This document shows, piece after piece, positions 9,162 to 20,289 of a stretch of DNA of 64,000 nt. The notes below the pieces were generated by a model that saw only the letters and a list, made by a program, of their open reading frames with translations, was not told the origin of the DNA and did not search any database. This stretch comes from Trileptium ribeirensis (taxonomy: Eukaryota; Nematoda; Enoplea; Enoplida; Thoracostomopsidae), in NCBI GenBank assembly GCA_030248225.1, contig JASANE010026782.1, forward strand, positions 1 to 64,000, written 5' to 3'. A program made the translations under genes and the position numbers. Every line of letters starts with the position of its first letter. The first letter of the stretch is position 1.

Positions 9162-9545
9162 CTGGCCTGTCCACAGCTTTCAGAAACGTGGGGGAACCTC
9201 GGGGCCCACGTTCATTTACGGGGGAAAATTAAAAATGGGCGAAAAGATAAATTTTGCTTAAAAATACTAAATATTTCCATATTTTCATGCATTTTTACTA
9301 CTGTGAATGTATTTTCAAGCTAAAAAACTATATTTTAGCCTTATAAATAGTGGTAATTAATGTTTAAAAACAATTTGTAAACAAAAAACATAAATTTTCA
9401 GCATAAAAATTTTAGAATTAGTTGAACATGAGAGGTTTCGGCCGAGTGGAGGGGACGGACATGGGGGAAAATCTTACGAACATGGGGTGGGGTGATCTGG
9501 AAAGTGGGGGATCCCGCCCCTACCCCGTTACTGGGGACAGGCCAG
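9162..9545. mobile_element. 384-bp TIR element with 5-bp target duplication
   Basis: The left end is CTGGCCTGTCC and the right end is GGACAGGCCAG, perfect inverted repeats. They are flanked on both sides by ACTGC (9157-9161 and 9546-9550), which fits a 5-bp target-site duplication. The interior is AT-rich with GGGG-rich ends (GACATGGGGGAAAATCTTACG) and has no transposase. A 78-bp relative lies at 60181-60258. Confidence 0.75.
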
Positions 9546-9689
9546 ACTGCAGTAGTTGGTCGTTCGCAGGAGCGATTTCATATTTTGGTACAGTTTTCGG
9601 TAGCGACGCACGCTTCGATGATGTTCTATATCGTCAGCGAGTGTTTTTCGTTAAGCCTATTTGTCCGACTTCAGAGAAGCATCCGCATA

Positions 9690-10640
9690 CTTCTTTAAGG
9701 TAGATTTTGTCGGACATGATTTGGGAACACTGTACTTACACGAAGCCTTAAGCGTTTGGTCGGTGATGCTGCGTATTTTTTCGCCGTAGGCTTTGCAAAC
9801 ATTTTTGTCTCGTACAGCGCGACTTTGGTAATGCTTTGCAAGGCGTATCAACATCATTGAACTCTTCAACTGCTAACGCCTGAAAATGGTTGGCTAAGCG
9901 AATATGCAAGTCGTTGCTTACTCCAGACACTGAAAGTCTTTGAACACCTAAGTGCGGCTGCGATATCGAATTCCATTGGTTTCGGGTTTGACTTTGACGC
10001 TAGCTGCCAGCAGAGCGTGACCGGTTGGCACCTTATTCCTCCAGTTGCTTCGAAAATGAGCGAGCGCACACGTGCATCGCACGGAGATTAAGCAGTGGTT
10101 AATATGATTGCGATGCAGCCCCGTTAGATGCTAACTTAGTTTGCAGATGCCTTCGTTTATGATGTGGATTACGGCGAATGATACCAGTGTGCTTCTATTA
10201 TCGTTACAAGCTACCAATCCGGAATTGTTGACCGTCGTCTTGCGTCGGATCAGGGGTCCGATTTTGGCATTGAAGTCTCACAACCTATTTTCACATCGCC
10301 TGACGGATACTAGTCACTAGTTTGTCGTTTCGAACAGTTCGTCGTAGACGCTGTCTTTAAGTAATCCTGAGCATCCTTTGTTGGAACATAATAAATCTTG
10401 ATAATATTGACTGGCACGGCACTTAAGCAGATCTGCGCTACCCGAGAAATTACTGAGTGCCAATCTATTACACATTCATGCACTTCGTGTGACAGTACAA
10501 ACCTTACAGCACACTGCCTTAAGTGCAGGTTTGTACAACTACCTGAATGTTGTAGTGTCAGTAAGGTTTCCCACAACGCGTTGGATCCGGATGATATACA
10601 GCCCTATTCGCTAATCAATGTTCACATATTTCTACGAATT
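9690..10640 (-). pseudogene. LINE endonuclease remnant and connector
   Basis: Minus-strand pieces in order: VIDWHSVISRV..ICLSAVPVNIIKIYYVPTKDA (10.5-10.38 kb), then DFNAKIGPLIRRKT (about 10.28-10.23 kb, the GDFNA block of exonuclease/endonuclease/phosphatase domains), then HALLAASVKVKPE and LANHFQALAVEEFND (10.02-9.85 kb), which match the LRNRFQAL-type connector between endonuclease and RT. No single frame stays open. This belongs with the RT remnant at 8.2-8.56 kb. Confidence 0.65.
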
Positions 10641-10644
10641 TAAT

Positions 10645-11397
10645 CGCTCGGGATTGCAAAGAGTCAACCATTACCTCTCCATTCTCAGGTTTGAACAGTG
10701 TGCCCACATTCTAGCACTTGCGGATTGTTCCTTTCATCATGCTTTCCACCAACCAGACATCACTGCAAGTGGGAGGTTTGTTATTTAATCCATGACTGTG
10801 CACTTTGTTACCGTGGTCAGTCACCCTCAATGTTTTTGTATAGGTTTTAAGGCGCCTATGTAACGCGTTCGCTAACCGCGTGCTACGGAGACGTTAGCTG
10901 GCATTTTGTAGACCCACGAACTCGGTTACACATGTGCCTCCAGTGTTTCCCAATGGTGACTTTGGCTCCAGTTTTAGTCAGAACACGCATATCCTGCCTT
11001 GGTGTGTACCAAGGTACAACGCGCAGTGCTGAGACAAGCACTTAATAAGTCATAATGATGAATTCAAGACAAACCATCACTAGCGCAAAAATAGCTATAT
11101 GCATTAAACAATTCAGGCTTTCCAACGGTTTTCGCAACCAATATTAACACCATTTGAAGTTCTGATCTCACCGTTTAAATATTTCGTTTAGTTGAACTCG
11201 GTCTAAATTTTGATCGATTGCTTTACAGTTATTTCTAGCCGAGACGTCATTTTACTGGTATGACAAAATCTAAGTATTGTGTTGTTAGTCAAAATGCATT
11301 GAGCCGCTGCATCTTCAGTTATAAATATTCTATCCAGTAAAGATATGGACACCCATTTTCGTGTTCAGTGATATTTTTATTCTATGCACATACAGCC
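10645..11397. other. AT-rich intergenic DNA
   Basis: I see no coding features. On the minus strand around 10905-10855, GTCTCCGTAGCACGCGGTT resembles the 5' half of a tRNA (A-box-like), but no matching B box was found. Confidence 0.3.
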
Positions 11398-11492
11398 ATG
11401 CTCAGAAATAAACGCAAACTTTTCGCGAAAATTTCGTGAATAGCAACGAATTTGCTAAGTTCGCGAAAAATTTGCTTTTATTTCTCAGCATG
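11398..11492. mobile_element. 95-bp hairpin MITE-like element
   Basis: The left arm CATGCTCAGAAATAAACGCA and the inverted right arm CATGCTGAGAAATAAAAGCA are nearly identical over more than 30 nt (both continue into TTTTCGCGA). The whole unit can fold into one long hairpin. Related TTCGCGAAAA/AAATAAAAGCAAA words appear near 12450, 20870 and 22770, suggesting a dispersed family. Confidence 0.6.
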
Positions 11493-11773
11493 TCTCAACC
11501 AATAGTAATCAGTAGTGCAGGTAATGAACGTATTTATTTCGTCTTTCAGAACCGATTCCCTCAGGTTCCATTGCTTTTTATTAACGTTTAGCTTGCTAAC
11601 TTACCCTTATTTTGCTACATGTTGTATCTTTTCTGAATCCATTTTGGACTTTAAATTTTAACATTTCCCGTTCCTTTAATAAAGGCTCATTTATGTACTA
11701 AGTGTGATTTTCAAATAAATTATTTGTTGTATTTTAATCATACTGTATCGGAGAATCGTTTCAGTACTTTCAG

Positions 11774-12023
11774 ATGCCTTCATCACTGCAGCAACCACAA
11801 CAGCAGCAGCAGTTGCAGCAAATCGATGAACATCTTCAGTTGTCTCACGTCAAGCGATCTCAGGAACCCGATTTGATACCGAACCTTCAATTGTATAACA
11901 ATAGTTCCAGTATGGCAAGTAAAGATTACAACGCCAATAATGTAAAACTTGGGCCGCCTGCGGCCGCAGTCGTTGCGCCTCAGTCCCATGAAGGTCGAGA
12001 TACTGTGTCCGATCCTTCTGCAG
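11774..12023 (+). CDS. Unrecognised Ser-rich protein, first visible exon
   Basis: The open frame begins MPSSLQQPQQQQQLQQ (a short polyQ) and continues with polar residues to ..VSDPSAG. It ends at CAG|GTTTGT, a donor site that leaves phase 1. The ATG directly follows CTTTCAG, so it may be a true start or the first codon after an acceptor; the frame is open upstream to a stop near 11735. The next exon restores the frame exactly, which supports splicing. There is no recognised domain. Confidence 0.6.
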
Positions 12024-13283
12024 GTTTGTTGCGTTCATAGCTATTATGTAGCTTATATACAGTCCCTGTGAAGAATGAAAACTCATCATTTTTAAAACTG
12101 CAATTTTTCCTGTATGAGTTTAGATTTCGCATTATGATGTGGTCAAACGTGGGAGCATTCAAAACTTCTACTTCCAGTAACCATCTCCTTTTTTGGTTTT
12201 TATTTCTTTCCTTTGCACAGCCTTATTGTTCAGAGAAATTCCGACTCTCGCAAATGCTGAGAACATCACGCTGGGAAGTACACTTCATGCAAGGGCAGTA
12301 TACGAAACTAGGTCCTGGGCGCGGACTAATGTCGGTAAATCGAGGCTCAGATTTTAATATGCAATTTACTGCGTGTACAGAAATCCAAGTAATTACTTCT
12401 CCAATCGTTTGCGAACAGTAAGTTCATAAAAAGTTGGAAGCCTTTCGATTAGTATTCGCAAAAATTTTGCTTCGATATCTGTCTATAATTGTACATCCGT
12501 GCGAAAGCACATGAAGTGTTCTATGCAGCGTCGGGTACACACAGTGTGACGAAATTAAGCAATATTTTGTTAACTTAAGTTTTCCATCGGTGTCAATGCG
12601 TAATGGAAACATCCTCGTAATGTGTATATGGTAAAATTCGGTTCGTTTCTTCTTTAAGTCCGTTCATTAGAGGTCGAGAAATGGCTGTTGGTAAATAAAC
12701 AAGAACTAATCAAAGGCATTGGAGCTAACACATAAATAGAAAATGTTTTGTTATATTTTATGTCAATGGCACCAATAATAGTGTTGCACTTATGGTGTAG
12801 TTTGTTAACCAATTTTGACTAGGACGTGGAAATCTCATGTGACAAATTTCACCATACAAATATTCAAAAGATTGAAACCGGAACCGGAATGAGGATTGAC
12901 CGGAACCGTAATTCCGGTAACGCCCTGGTCAATGTGTATGGAGATTGTGAAATAATTGAAATAATATTGTTCAAGCACGAAATTCGACTGTCCTCTTTCT
13001 TTTAACATTTCTAATTGTTTTGATGTAGCTCAATTGGTTCCCTAAGTTTGCGATGCATGGAATACGCTTGCTTCATTGTTCGTCGTATTAGTGGTTTCTA
13101 ATGAAATGATGTACCGATTTGTTATATTGTTCGAACATTTTAGATTGAGAAACTGTACATTATGATATTATGATGTCTGGAGTCACTGCTATGTCTTAAA
13201 AGAGGTTTGGTTTGTTATGGGTTGCGTATGTTTTGGGCTTAATTAGGACCTGATTTAGTGCAACTTTTATTGTGTCGTTTTAG
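12024..13283 (+). other. Intron of the Ser-rich gene
   Basis: The intron begins GTTTGT and ends GTCGTTTTAG. It contains a terminal fragment of the hAT-like family at 12876-12927 and otherwise AT-rich DNA. A 117-codon open frame at 12068-12421 has no recognisable content and no matching splice sites. Confidence 0.55.
12876..12927. mobile_element. hAT-like element terminal fragment
   Basis: It carries GGAACCGGAAT repeats and ends CCGTAATTCCGGTAACGCCCTG. The inverse, CAGGGCGTTACCGGAAT, matches the CAGGGAGTAACCGGAAT end of the other hAT-like copies in this window. Confidence 0.6.
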
Positions 13284-13433
13284 ACATCCCGCGAGGCAGC
13301 TCATGTGCCCGAGTAGCTACCATTCCCGGTCGATCTCCGGTGATAACGAGTCAGTCTGTTAGTCGAATTTCTCGCCCAAGACAAATGAAACGCGCTGTTA
13401 GCGAGGACAAACCGCATAAGCCTTCTGCGAAAA
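13284..13433 (+). CDS. Ser-rich protein, exon 2
   Basis: The acceptor GTCGTTTTAG| at 13283 and donor AAA|GTTAGT at 13434 enclose 150 nt. Phase 1 is kept at both ends, so the exon can be skipped without a frame change. The product reads (D)IPRGSSCARVATIPGRSPV.. to KRAVSEDKPHKPSAK, basic and Ser-rich, like a disordered phosphorylation-prone linker. No family is recognised. Confidence 0.7.
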
Positions 13434-15103
13434 GTTAGTTATAAACTTTACATTACTGGGCTTAGATGCAATGCGTTCATGATTTTTAGCCACTGTCTCT
13501 CAGCACGGTGTTGATATGTAGCCATTCTAGCTGTTTTGAAATATATAATACACAGACAACGTAGTTAGCTATATGTCACAACTAAGATGTAATATCTATT
13601 GGTGAATATTTTCTTTTAGAAACTTGACATTTGTATTGTTATAGCTATTTAGCTACTGATCGCTCTAAAACTTACACCGTAGTGGAATATTGATGTGAAA
13701 GTGCGTTTATGCGTTTGAATGAGAAGTGAAACGTCCTAGTTTCTGAGTTTCTTTGCTTTAAAGATCGTTTTATTGAAAATTCTAGAGACCGAGCTAAGCT
13801 CAAACTGCTTTTTTATCTTTAGTGACATCAGAGCAGTGTTTGCGAGCGAATATACTGTCGGATACTCGAGTCTTAAAATCTCTTCTATTTAAACCTTTAT
13901 AAGTTCCCTGAAAATTGGTGCAAGTTGCGGATTTTGCTTATGCTAAAGTATGCATGTATATGTTAGCCAGATATGTCCGAAACCATGGCGTAAAGCAAAA
14001 TTCCTAGTTCCACCTCACAACTATTTCAAATACACATTTCAAGTCATACCGACGACACAAAATTTGATTGACGAACACTGATTCGTAGTACTACCCATGA
14101 TATTGACTAGAGGGTACTGATATTGATGCCGATGCCGTCGTCATTGAATTCGATGATACTCACAACTATTAGTGGTGATACAGATGATATAGTATACCAA
14201 TGTTTATAGTGTTCTAAGAAATGTCTGTATTGAGCATCGCGTAGATAGTGTTTGCACTGTTTTTGATGGTGATGGTGGTAATGGTGTCGTTGAATATTCG
14301 GCGTCGTCGCCGATTAATATTAATACGCATTCGATTATATAAGATACGTCCTAAATAACACTGATTCAGGTGCGACTTCCAAGCATACATATTTCTATGT
14401 ATCCGCGTTTGGGCGCCCCAACTCGTTGTCGCATGAAGCCCGGATATGTCGATGACTGATGTATGCTGTTGACCGGCGGCGTTGGACAACGTGGATCATT
14501 TTGTCTTTCGATCGCTGCAATAAAATACACAACCAAAAACGTACAGACAATGTAGTTGACCAAGATAAATTTACGATAATTCGATACGAGGATTGCGACG
14601 ATAGTCGCGACACTCTACTCCCCTTAGTTCCGAAGCCGGGGCGCCCGATTTTGCCAGGAACATTCTGCCAAGAGCAAAACGGTTAAAAATCGTGTCAGAA
14701 ATTCAAAACGCTTTTGATGGAGTGAAACAGCTATTTTGAAGCAAGTTTTGAAAAATTTATTTGCGAAATTTTTGGCTTCAAGAAGGAATTTTAGTACAAA
14801 TTTTGACAAATTTAATTTTGTGTAATTTGGACCGATTGGAAACGAAAAATTTGTCAATAGGCAATGAACCAGGGGAGCCCAAAATTTCGCCAGCGGGCAC
14901 GAACCGGGGGGGGGCAAGCGTTTATATCATTGGGGACTTGAAAATCCCAGCTCCCTAGTTTAAAATTTTATACAGTCTTGTGACGAAGCAAACTTGCCCA
15001 TTGTTTCTCAGTAGTGTTTTTGTAATTCCACAATGTTGATTTGGCTATGTTCTGTTGAAGTACATAGATTTAGAATTAATGTAAACTCAAGTAAGCTGTT
15101 TAG
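13434..15103 (+). other. Intron of the Ser-rich gene
   Basis: About 1.7 kb of AT-rich sequence. 14110-14300 is rich in GAT/GGTGAT triplets (simple sequence). 14620-14950 is GC-richer, with CCGGGGCGCCC and an eight-G run near 14907-14914, and may be a decayed TIR element. No coding evidence. Confidence 0.45.
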
Positions 15104-15349
15104 GCAAGAGCACACAACGACCTGTGTCGTTTTTTGGAGAGCTTCGTGCTCGATTAACGGGAAAATCATCAGCCACCAGTACTGGTTCAACTGATCAGCA
15201 ACAGAGTATGTCACGTGCCTTTTCACTGGATCGTCATGCAGCTGCCGCGCCGAACGCTAGTGGTACCGTGTCAGCGGCTGACGAATTTATTGAGCGTCAC
15301 TCGTTGTCCAATCCTTCACACTCCCGTGACGTGTCTGAAGTTAGAAGAG
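15104..15349 (+). CDS. Ser-rich protein, exon 3
   Basis: The acceptor GTAAGCTGTTTAG| and donor AGAAGAG|GTTTGA enclose 246 nt with phase 1 at both ends. The product starts (S)KSTQRPVSFFGELRARL, the most structured-looking part of the gene. It continues with Ser/Thr-rich sequence (SSATSTGSTDQQQSMSRAF) and ends ERHSLSNPSHSRDVSEVRR. An R-x-x-S pattern (SRAFSLDRH) could be a basophilic kinase site. No named domain. Confidence 0.75.
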
Positions 15350-16332
15350 GTTTGATAATTTTAGTTTCGGACGTGATTTTATTCAGCCGTTATATTTGTT
15401 TGGATATGACAGCAGCAATGCGTGTGGTTTTATGTCACATTCCCATCTTATTCACATCTCAATTCAGCTCTGTATTTTCGAAATTTATTTGAGAACACTA
15501 TAAAAATACGTTTTCCATAAATGAAAAATTTTCTTTTGTTTTTGAATTATAAGAGAAACACGCAAAAAAATTTGAGACAGAAAAGTTTTCCGTGGTTTAC
15601 GACTTGGTGGTGTTTTAACATGTCATGAAGAAAAAGTTTTCGGAGTTTATTAGCTCCAATGACTATGTCAATGTTTGTACTCGAAAATTCGGGATTTTGC
15701 CCAAATTATTGTTTTGATATTTTTAGGTGCTCGTAACATAAGTTGAAGTGAAACTTATATGATAAAATTATAATATTTCGCCAAGCTAAATTCATCGTTC
15801 ATGATAAACTGGTAGTTGGTGGAAGGGTTGGTCATAAATAAAAATAGCTGGGGACACGCTGATAGAAGCGGCGTATCTATCTATGTACCTCACTGCCAGA
15901 GCTAGGAGTTAGTTGGATCAGAAATAAAATTTCTGTTGTTCATCATGCTTTTCTCGAATTTTAACCGACCTGTGAACTGCCGAACAAGGCATAATTGGAA
16001 CGTATCGCGGTCAGATGATAAGTGATTAGAGGCGTGATGTAATCTTTTATAAAGCTAACGTCGTCGTTAGGCCATGCTTAAATTAGGATCTAAATTTGGT
16101 CTAAATCTAAATTTATCTGCGGTATCTATATTTACTTTGTGCATAAATTTGAAATTTGACGGTAAATTTTGATTAGTCTAGAATTCATTTAATACTTACT
16201 TTACTAGCTTTACAATATTTAAATACTGAAATTCTTTAACCTTTCGGCTTAGGCATAGTTTGCATAGTATAGTTTCTTCAAAATATAATTTTCTAGTGTC
16301 CTAAGGAACTGTTAGTTATAATTTGGTTTTAG
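15350..16332 (+). other. Intron of the Ser-rich gene
   Basis: AT-rich intron from GTTTGATA to TTTGGTTTTAG. 16080-16180 contains repeated CTAAATTT words. No genes or elements recognised. Confidence 0.55.
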
Positions 16333-16444
16333 ATGGTCGTTCGGGGCCACGTGGTTCAACCAGTGATGTTAGTGAAGCGAGCACCGAAAGCGTTTGTCAG
16401 CATTCGACTTTGGTCATCGAGGTTACCGAAAACAATATTCGAAG
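16333..16444 (+). CDS. Ser-rich protein, exon 4
   Basis: The acceptor TTTGGTTTTAG| joins in phase 1 to read (D)GRSGPRGSTSDVSEASTES and then CQHSTLVIEVTENNIR. The donor CGAAG|GTAGCA leaves phase 2. The end of the exon (STLVIEVTENNI) looks like the start of a folded region after the disordered linker. Confidence 0.7.
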
Positions 16445-16958
16445 GTAGCAAATCTTTTTTAAGTTAATGTTTCCTTTTATTTTTAAATTACGCTTTTGGA
16501 TAATATATTTGTGCACTTCCTGAAACCACTGTACTTGCTAAAATAGTATCCAAAGATACTTACTAGTAATTGCTTGGCACTCGCTCATTCCTTTCTAAAA
16601 TTGAATTTTATACTAATTTTCAAATCGCGGGCGAATCCCACACTGGAATGCTTTTAGGTGATAATCATTTTATGGTGAATTAGACAACTCTTGATATCAT
16701 TTCTGTCATTGTTATGAGTTAATATGGCATAATGGATTTGAAAGATTCGAGAGAATTGAAATATAAAACATATTCAAACGTAAATGTTTACACAAGGATT
16801 AAAACCCTACTTTTTAAAAGACATTGCATCTGGACTACAAGGAACAATCTTTGTACTCATATATTGCATAACTGTCAAACTCAACGTTTAATAACTGCAG
16901 CGGTAAATTGTACATTGTTATGGTTTATAGGTACTTTCTTATTCCACCCAATATGCAG

Positions 16959-17047
16959 GGATTGAGCAACACTCGAAAGCTAACCAAGAGAGGAAAGAAG
17001 TTGCACATTCACAACGAGCACATTTTTGTAGCCATCCGTCTTTCAAG
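16959..17047 (+). CDS. Possible further exon of the Ser-rich gene
   Basis: It is bounded by a good acceptor (CCACCCAATATGCAG|) and a strong donor (TTCAAG|GTAAGA). Two phases are open. The phase-0 reading contains TKRGKKLHIHNEHIFVAIRL, which looks protein-like. The phase-2 reading expected from the preceding exon meets a stop at once, so a direct exon 4 to exon 5 join does not work; a missed mini-exon or another transcript would be needed. HNEHIFVA weakly recalls the start of a C1 domain, but the expected Cys pairs were not found. Confidence 0.4.
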
Positions 17048-18120
17048 GTAAGATGACTTATTTGAAATGTGGTTTTTCTTTTTTCAGATTATCTAAAGGT
17101 TTACCAGCAATATGTTTTATGTTTTACAAACTTTTTTGTTAAAAAGGGCGTTCGAGATATGGTTGTGGTATTCATATGGATTTTTTCTCAAAATTTATTT
17201 TGTAGAATATATAAATGCGGTCGAAAAAACAAGTTGCAGTCGATTTTGATAGTAATTCGCCGAAATGGATGAATCTACATTAGCTTGATGTGTTCTTGGT
17301 GTTTTACAATGTCAACTCAATTTTCGGAGCGTTATGGTGTCATGTCGATGTGGTGTCTTGCATCACTAGTTTATAGCTGTTTGTTTTAGGCAAACGTATC
17401 ATGTCGATTAAGCTATTTTGGTGCGTATACAAAAGATTTTAACGATAAGCGCAATTTCTGTATTTCTCAGACTTTTCATTTTCACTGGCAGACCGTGTGC
17501 CAAAAATTGAAGTCACGAAAGTATTATTGTTCATTACAGATTCATTACATTGTAGACCAGCTGTAATGACGCATTACTCTATAACATATCCATTTAATAT
17601 TTGCGTTCGAGCGGAATAGAGAAATTAGTAATTGTGAACCAATTCTGCTTGAAAATGTCTGGGTGTATAAACAGTGTTATACAGTTATTTTAGCGCTACA
17701 CAATGCAATATTTGCTCGAAAAATATTGTAAGAGCATTTGGAAAACAAGCTTATCAATGTAGAGGTAATTGATTGAAATGTTTACTGCAGTCATTATTGT
17801 TCTTAAACTGAATCCGAACGGTGATAGAAGTTGTAAAAATGTTTTATTTCCGTTTGTGTCTTTAGCGGTATAACGTTCTCTTTAAACTCTATCTCGAGTC
17901 TTGGCCGAACTTTTCATACTTCTTAGCTTTTTTGGTTGAGCATATTTTTGAAAATCATGATTGTGGCTATTACTATTATCTTTACGGCAAAGTAATACAA
18001 TGCGTTAACTTTCTTTTCAATAAAACTGTAGGTTTGGTACAACAATGTAATTATCTAATAAAACACTAAAGTCCCAACGGTAGTTAATAATATAACCAAA
18101 AATAATTTGTTTCTTGTAGG
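17048..18120 (+). other. AT-rich presumed intron
   Basis: About 1.1 kb between two possible exons. No element or gene is recognised. Confidence 0.3.
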
Positions 18121-18177
18121 GTTTGGATACAGCGCATAAGAAATTCAGGTTATGTAAGAGTGAATGCAAGCTAAATT
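18121..18177 (+). CDS. Possible terminal exon of the Ser-rich gene
   Basis: It follows the acceptor TTGTTTCTTGTAG|. In the phase left by the previous candidate exon it reads RVWIQRIRNSGYVRVNAS and a stop. In phase 0 it reads GLDTAHKKFRLCKSECKLNL and would end at a GTAAGT donor at 18193. The choice cannot be made without a transcript. Confidence 0.3.
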
Positions 18178-18479
18178 TAATCCAAATTTAGGTAAGTTAT
18201 TATAGCTGCTAAGCTTCAATGAGGGATTTTTTACAAATGTGACTAGCCGAAATTCAGTTCTGGAATATGGTAGATTTTTTCCACCTCATTTAAACAGTTC
18301 CTATCTTCTTTCAACATAATCTGGTCTTCCTGTATGCAAATCGGTTGATTCAAAACACGTGTTGATAGTAACTAATCTGAGCTTGTTCTTGCATCATGAA
18401 GTAGTTTTCTGTGATAATCAAGATTATGTGAAATATATCAAAATATATTGCTAGAACTGAAAATATTTATTGCTGTATT

Positions 18480-19350
18480 TCCTTCGACAACGGTTATTAA
18501 GCGAAGCAAAGCGTATTTGTTTTTGTCAGAGGTGGAAAATCTTGACTGGCTGTCTGTCCGTCCGTTGAACTCCTCAATAAATACTGGGATTTAAAAAAAC
18601 TTTTTTTCGTTTGAAAGGCCTGATATCGGACAGGTGCAAGACATATAGATTTTGTCATAATACGCTTTAGTTGATTAGTAATTAAGTGTGTCAGCCTATT
18701 TTTAGCATTTTCAAAGAAAAATTGCTTATTTTTTACTAAATCATTACTGTAAAGCCATTATTTTGGTGCGTATATTACATCTAGCCGTGCTGTTTATGAA
18801 TCAGATGTTTATTGCTATTCGGGGATGTTAAAGATATGCTAATTAGTTAAGTAATTGGCTAATTACTAATTAATTATTAATAATTAGCTAATTTTTTGAA
18901 AAATTTCAAAGTGCTCCGAAATGAAAAACAAATTGCACCCGGGGGTTCTATGTCGATGATCACGAATATGACATTTCTGAAGCTCTAAAACTTGGCCGTA
19001 TATGCTAATTAGTTGATTATAGTTAACTAAGTAATTTTATGCCAATTTTAAAATCACGTGAAAATTTATTGGTAATTTGTTGCGCTCTGGGGTTTTCGAT
19101 GTCGCTGATTATGAATATGTGGCTTTTAAAGCTCTATGATTTTATCATGGGTGCTAATTAGGTAATTGGATATTTAGTTGATGTTACCAATTAGCTAATT
19201 TTTATTTAGCAAGCTTTTGTATGTTTGATTTGACATCAATTGCATAAAACGTGATACTTATTACAAATTGATTAAATAGTTAGCTTAAACACACGTACAC
19301 ATAAATAAGATACCAAATACTTTGCCTGTTGCTCCGCTCGCTTTTTGTAA
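18480..19350. repeat. Repeat block with diverged tandem units
   Basis: It starts near CTGTCTGTCCGTCCG (18550). From 18830 to 19210 there are two to three diverged units of about 170 nt, each with TGCTAATTAG, a TAATTAGCTAATTT tract, and TCGATGTCG(A/C)TGAT(C/T)A(C/T)GAATATG followed by AAAGCTCTA. This is the design of non-autonomous repeats with internal minisatellites seen in many invertebrates. The class is not determined. Confidence 0.5.
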
Positions 19351-19744
19351 TATATTACGTTTACTAGTTTAACGTTTGTTTTACTGTTTAAAACGTACAT
19401 TAGGTATGTCGTTACCTCTGTGGCACGCTTCATGGGACTAGAATGCTAAAATTTGGCAAAAAAAAGAATTGTACAGTTTTCACATGGTTACAATTTATTT
19501 ATGCTTACATGACTAAAATGGGATTGTAGGTTGTCGGGTAGCTGAACTTTATGAAATGTATTCATTTGGTACGCATCCAAAATTTCGAGCGCCAAGACCA
19601 CTATGACATGAAAAGCTATGTATGAAATTATATTTATTCGTAAAAGTTTTTTCATTTTCAATGTTATGGAGGTAACAAAATAAAGAATTGTATAGCATTG
19701 GTTTTGGCATCTAAATTTATCGGTGGGCACAAGAGCCGACTTAC

Positions 19745-19838
19745 ACTCTTATGAAAAATCTGACGACGATGTCACGGTGATACATGGATTGACTTGTAAT
19801 GATAGTTTCAAGTATCTTGAAAGCGACATCCCTCTGCA
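19745..19838 (+). pseudogene. LINE RT C-terminal scrap, plus strand
   Basis: The plus strand reads KSDDDVTVIHGLTCNDSFKY and then LESDI, matching the V-x-V-x-G..FKYLGS-x-I segment after the RT fingers/palm in RTE-like LINEs. It abuts a minus-strand LINE scrap, so the two come from different insertions or from an inversion. Confidence 0.5.
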
Positions 19839-20280
19839 ATTGCAGCATGTTGGTTTGTCGCCTTTCTCGTGGCAGTGTTAACATAGCAGTCCACTGGTAT
19901 CCTTTCTTCTGTCCATATTCTACTCTGAAGTTGTCTTAGTTGTTCGACCATGGCATTGTTTAGCAAATTGTAACATTCCGGAGCTAGTCCGTCTTCACCC
20001 GCACCACGACCGTTGCGCAAAGCTTTTAGAGCGCGTTATTTCGGAGGCAGGCGACGAGAATTGATAGTAATCAGCACTACTATCTGGCAAAGTCAAGGTT
20101 TCCTTCCGTTACAGGATTAGTCGGCTTATCACGGCTTACCAATTGTTCGAAATGCTGTCGCCAGTGCCGCAGCTCCTGTTCATTTTGTGACGTAATGATT
20201 TTGCCGTCATAGGGTTGTATCATGCCGCTAAATTTCGGCGATGGTTCACACAGTTTCCTGCAGATACGTAACACCTTTCT
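19808..20280 (-). pseudogene. RTE-like LINE remnant (pre-RT and RT N-terminus)
   Basis: On the minus strand, GKIITSQNEQELRHWRQHFE (about 20.2 kb) matches the G-x-I-x-T..E-x-x-RW-x-x-HFE-x-L segment ahead of RT. MRNGRGAGEDGLAPE followed by RIWTEERIPVD (20.02-19.9 kb) matches the first RT block (LKNGKAAGEDGI..E; IWxEExIP). Frames are broken between the pieces. Confidence 0.75.
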
Positions 20281-20289
20281 TTAAATGTT

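Larger units (their letters stand above)
8195..10640 (-). mobile_element. RTE-like LINE remnant (endonuclease and reverse transcriptase)
   Basis: Read on the minus strand, endonuclease motifs (10.64-9.7 kb) are followed by RT motifs (8.56-8.2 kb) in the correct order for a non-LTR retrotransposon. Many stops and frame changes show that it is dead. The piece between them contains a 384-bp TIR element (9162-9545). The motif style (DFNAKIG, LRQG, EYADDIAL) resembles RTE-group elements common in invertebrates; the clade call is tentative. Confidence 0.75.

Noticed and set aside
10855..10910. tRNA gene on the minus strand
   Set aside because: Only an A-box-like 5' half is present; no B box or acceptor pairing was found.
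16959..17047. C1 domain start (HNEHIFVA)
   Set aside because: The required downstream Cys pairs were not found in any candidate exon.
18121..18192. Ribosomal L24-like exon (KFRLCKSEC)
   Set aside because: The resemblance to the FRFCKSKC segment of the RLP24 family is only a few residues, and no other part of that protein is nearby.
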